Of a DNA stretch of 64,000 nt, positions 61,753-64,000 are shown piece after piece. Source of the DNA: CAMYMQ01 sp963730305 (GTDB lineage Bacteria > Pseudomonadota > Alphaproteobacteria > Bin65); NCBI GenBank assembly GCA_963730305.1, contig CAVSRB010000004.1:124001-188000 (forward strand), read 5' to 3'. Within the stretch, counting starts at the first letter, position 1; each line of letters begins with the position of its first letter. A model generated the notes under the pieces. The model was given only the letters and a program-made list of their open reading frames with translations, did not search any database and was not told the origin of the DNA. The translations under genes were made by a program, and so were the position numbers.

Positions 61753-63264
61753 ATGTTCCGCACCGTCCGCAACGTCTCCCGCATGATCGGCATCGCGCGC
61801 ACCCTGGCGCGCCACGACGCCCTGTTCCCGATCGAGGAGCTGGGCTTCGCGCCGTTCGCGGTGTGGATCGCGCGGCGGCTGTCGCGGGGCACGCGTCGAG
61901 GGCCGGCCGGGCGAACGGCTGGCCAAGGCGCTCGAAGAGCTCGGCCCCAGCTTCATCAAGCTCGGCCAGATGCTGTCGACCCGGCCCGACCTGCTCGGCG
62001 AGCAGGTGGCGGCGGACCTCGCCGAGCCTGCAGGACCACCTGCCGCCCTTCCCGTCCGACGAAGCGCGCAAGATCGTCGCCAACGAGCTGGGCGTGCCGC
62101 TGGACACGCTGTTCGCCCAGTTCGAGGACGAGCCCGTCGCCGCCGCATCGATCGCCCAGGTCCATTTCGCGGTCACCACCGAGGGCGACGAGGTCGCGGT
62201 CAAGGTGCTGCGCCCGAAGATCGAGGCGGCCTTCGCCCGCGACCTCGACCTGTTCTACTGGATCGCCGGCATCGTCCACCGGCTGCGGCCCGACTTCCGC
62301 CGGCTCAAGCCGGTCGAGGTCGTCCGTACCTTCGCCGAATCGGTGCAGCTCGAGATGGACTTCCGCATGGAGGCCGCGGCGGCGAGCGAGCTGGGCGAGA
62401 ATTTCGCCGGCGACCCGACCTTCCGCGTGCCGCGCGTCGACTGGCAGCGGACCGGCCGCCGGGTGCTGACCCTGGAGCGCATCCACGGCATCCCGGTCGA
62501 CGAGCATGACGCGCTGGTCGCGGCCGGGCACGACCCGACCGAGATCCTGTCCCACGCCGCCGCGTCCTTCTTCAACCAGGTCTTCCGCGACGGCTTCTTC
62601 CACGCCGACCAGCACCCCGGCAACGCCTTCATCGACGAGGCGGGCACCATCGTCGCGGTCGACTTCGGAATCATGGGGCGGCTCGACCACAAGACCCGCA
62701 TCTATCTCGCCGACATGCTGATGGGCTTCCTGTCGCGCGACTACGACAAGGTCGCGGACGTCCATTTCCGGGCCGGCTTCGTGCCGCAGGACAAGTCGCG
62801 CGCGGCCTTCTCGCAGGCGCTGCGCGCGGTCGCCGAGCCGATCTTCGACAAGCCGCTGCACGAGGTCTCGATCGCGCGGCTGCTGGGCCTGTTGTTCCAG
62901 ATCACCGAGCGGTTCGAGATGGAGACCCAGCCCCAGCTCCTGCTGCTGCAGAAGACCATGCTGGTGACCGAAGGGGTCGGCCGCAAGCTGAACCCGCACG
63001 AGAACATGTGGGCGCTCGCCCGGCCGCTGATCGAGGACTGGATGCGCCTCCACCGCGGCCCGCCGGCGCGTGTCCTCGAGGCGGTCCGCAGCCTGTCCGA
63101 GACGGCCGAACGGCTGCCCACGATCCTGGCCAACCTGGAACAGGGGCTGGAGCGTCTGGCCCAACCCGCCGAACCGGTCCGGGTCGAGCGCCACACGGCG
63201 CTGTGGCCGGTGTGGGTCGCGATCGGCCATGCTCGCGGTCGCGGTGTTCGCGCTGGCAATCTAG
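61753..63264 (+). CDS. ubiB: UbiB-family atypical kinase for ubiquinone synthesis (three frameshifts)
   Basis: About 502 residues when repaired. UbiB/ADCK proteins are membrane-anchored and needed for ubiquinone assembly. Motifs: FIKLGQMLSTRPDLL (the KxGQ segment), AAASIAQVHFAVTTEGDEVAVKVLRP (Ala-rich nucleotide loop and lysine), FFHADQHPGNAFI and VAVDFGIMGRL. The C-terminus is a hydrophobic anchor (WVAIAMLAVAVFALAI) only if the last break is repaired. Extra bases lie near 61894 (ACGCGTCGAGG), 62023 (GCCGAGCCTG) and 63227 (GGCCATGCTC). Ubiquinone synthesis is expected to be essential here, arguing for sequence error. Confidence 0.9.
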
Positions 63265-63348
63265 GCAACGGCGTCGCGGCCCCCTTGCCGACGCCGCGAA
63301 CAGCGGCTATGTATCTACACGAGAAATCCGTAAAACACCGGCGACGGC

Positions 63349-64000
63349 ATGCTTTCAGGCAAGAAAGTCCTGCTCGTGATCACGGGCGGCATCGCCGCCT
63401 ACAAGAGCCTCGTCCTGATCCGCCGACTGCGCGAGCGCGGCGCGACGGTCCGCTGCGTGCTGAGCCGGGCCGGCGCCAACTTCGTGACCCCGCTGTCGGT
63501 CGCCGCCATCAGCCATGAGAAGGTCTACCAGGACCAGTTCTCGCTGGTCGACGAGGCGGAGATGGGCCACCTGCGCCTGTCGCAGGAAGCCGACCTGGTC
63601 GTCGTCGCGCCGGCCACGGCCGACATCATGGCCAAGATGGCCAATGGCATCGCCGACGAGCTCGCCGCAACCGTGCTGCTCGCCTCGGCCGCGCCGATCC
63701 TGATCGCGCCGGCGATGAACCACCGGATGTGGAACCATCCGGCGACCGTCGCCAACCTGCACACGCTGGAGGCGCGCGGCGTCGCCCGTATCGGCCCGAT
63801 GGACGGGTCGCTGGCCGAGGACGAGAGCGGCACCGGCCGGATGGCCGAGCCCGAACAGATCGTCGAGGCGATCGAAACCCACTTCCGGCAGTCCGCCCGG
63901 CTCGCGGGCCTGACGGCGCTGGTCACCAGCGGGCCGACCTACGAGGCGATCGACCCGGTCCGCTTCCTCGGCAACCGCTCGTCGGGCAAGCAGGGCCACG
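63349..64000 (+). CDS. coaBC: Bifunctional phosphopantothenoylcysteine decarboxylase / phosphopantothenate-cysteine ligase, 3' part beyond window
   Basis: The first 217 codons of a protein normally about 400 residues long; it carries out two steps of coenzyme A synthesis. The decarboxylase half (CoaC) begins MLSGKKVLLVITGGIAAYKSLVLIRRLRE and has the FMN/active-site blocks VVVAPATADIMAKMANGIADEL and IAPAMNHRMW and the flap GTGRMAEPEQI. The ligase half opens with ALVTSGPTYEAIDPVRFLGNRSSGKQG, where the window ends. It follows ubiB by 84 bases, as in many alphaproteobacteria. Confidence 0.95.
   Translation, partial: MLSGKKVLLVITGGIAAYKSLVLIRRLRERGATVRCVLSRAGANFVTPLSVAAISHEKVYQDQFSLVDEAEMGHLRLSQEADLVVVAPATADIMAKMANGIADELAATVLLASAAPILIAPAMNHRMWNHPATVANLHTLEARGVARIGPMDGSLAEDESGTGRMAEPEQIVEAIETHFRQSARLAGLTALVTSGPTYEAIDPVRFLGNRSSGKQGH

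Noticed and set aside
19594..63230. Programmed +1 frameshifting as the explanation of the many extra bases
   Set aside because: The sites share no slippery sequence or downstream structure, occur in unrelated genes and are clustered along the contig. The extra base can always be drawn between two codons, but any +1 shift can be drawn that way, so this is not evidence.

Overview
The window is a roughly 70 % GC stretch of an alphaproteobacterial chromosome, most likely from the order Rhodospirillales. The evidence is the gene set and order: a petP/petR-like pair beside ilvE, a hldD-lgt-NDUFAF7-pgeF cluster beside ybjN-proC-ubiK, a SAM-II riboswitch before metZ, a TAXI-type TRAP transporter, argD-argF-hslO, and rpsT/echA/mutM/ubiE/ubiB/coaBC. 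No phage, insertion sequence, CRISPR array, plasmid gene or replication origin was seen. dnaA, often near rpsT in this class, is not in the window.

Layout. 0-7 kb: ilvE (cut by the left edge), a MarR/OmpR/histidine kinase regulatory set, a TauD-like dioxygenase, a zinc-ribbon methyltransferase with csaA and a TetR-like regulator, and an RpoH-like sigma factor. 7-14 kb: envelope and housekeeping genes. 14-18 kb: rraA, a collapsed NDH-2 gene, a membrane hydroxylase, a Crp/Fnr regulator divergent from a His/Met-rich exported protein with a strong inverted repeat between them, and a BKACE enzyme. 18-26 kb: membrane transport (TrkH, MscS, ZntB/CorA), a MetE-like protein, a flavin oxidase and a 31-codon membrane peptide gene. 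27-36 kb: an aldolase-reductase pair, a MerA-like flavoprotein, a TAXI-TRAP uptake system, a DUF1932 dehydrogenase and tRNA-Gly. 36-40 kb: radical SAM protein, SAM-II riboswitch, metZ, OmpA-family protein, apaG, folE. 40-48 kb: a second TrkH, argE facing argD-argF-hslO, an ABC-2 permease, recX. 48-56 kb: MFS transporter, exoD, an ATP-grasp ligase / UUP1 / retropepsin cluster and a large MscS channel. 56-64 kb: arsC-like gene, Ser/Thr kinase with Sel1 repeats, rpsT, echA, mutM, ubiE, ubiB and the start of coaBC (cut by the right edge).

The most striking global property is reading-frame damage. From about 19.6 kb onward, 14 recognisable genes, including essential or core ones (argF, argD, folE, ubiB, hslO), carry about 26 apparent frameshifts. 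Nearly all look like one extra G or C. They peak at 40.8-43.2 kb, with seven in argE alone, and none was found in the first 19 kb. This pattern fits insertion-type sequencing or assembly error better than biology. I therefore annotate these genes at full length and state each break. By contrast the NDH-2 remnant at 15 kb is an in-frame internal deletion and looks like real gene decay.

Most likely to repay attention: the Crp/Fnr-His/Met-rich pair with its operator, the ligase/UUP1/protease cluster, the 31-residue peptide with its own strong ribosome binding site and terminator, the NDH-2 remnant, and the AT-rich island that starts inside the 3' end of metZ.
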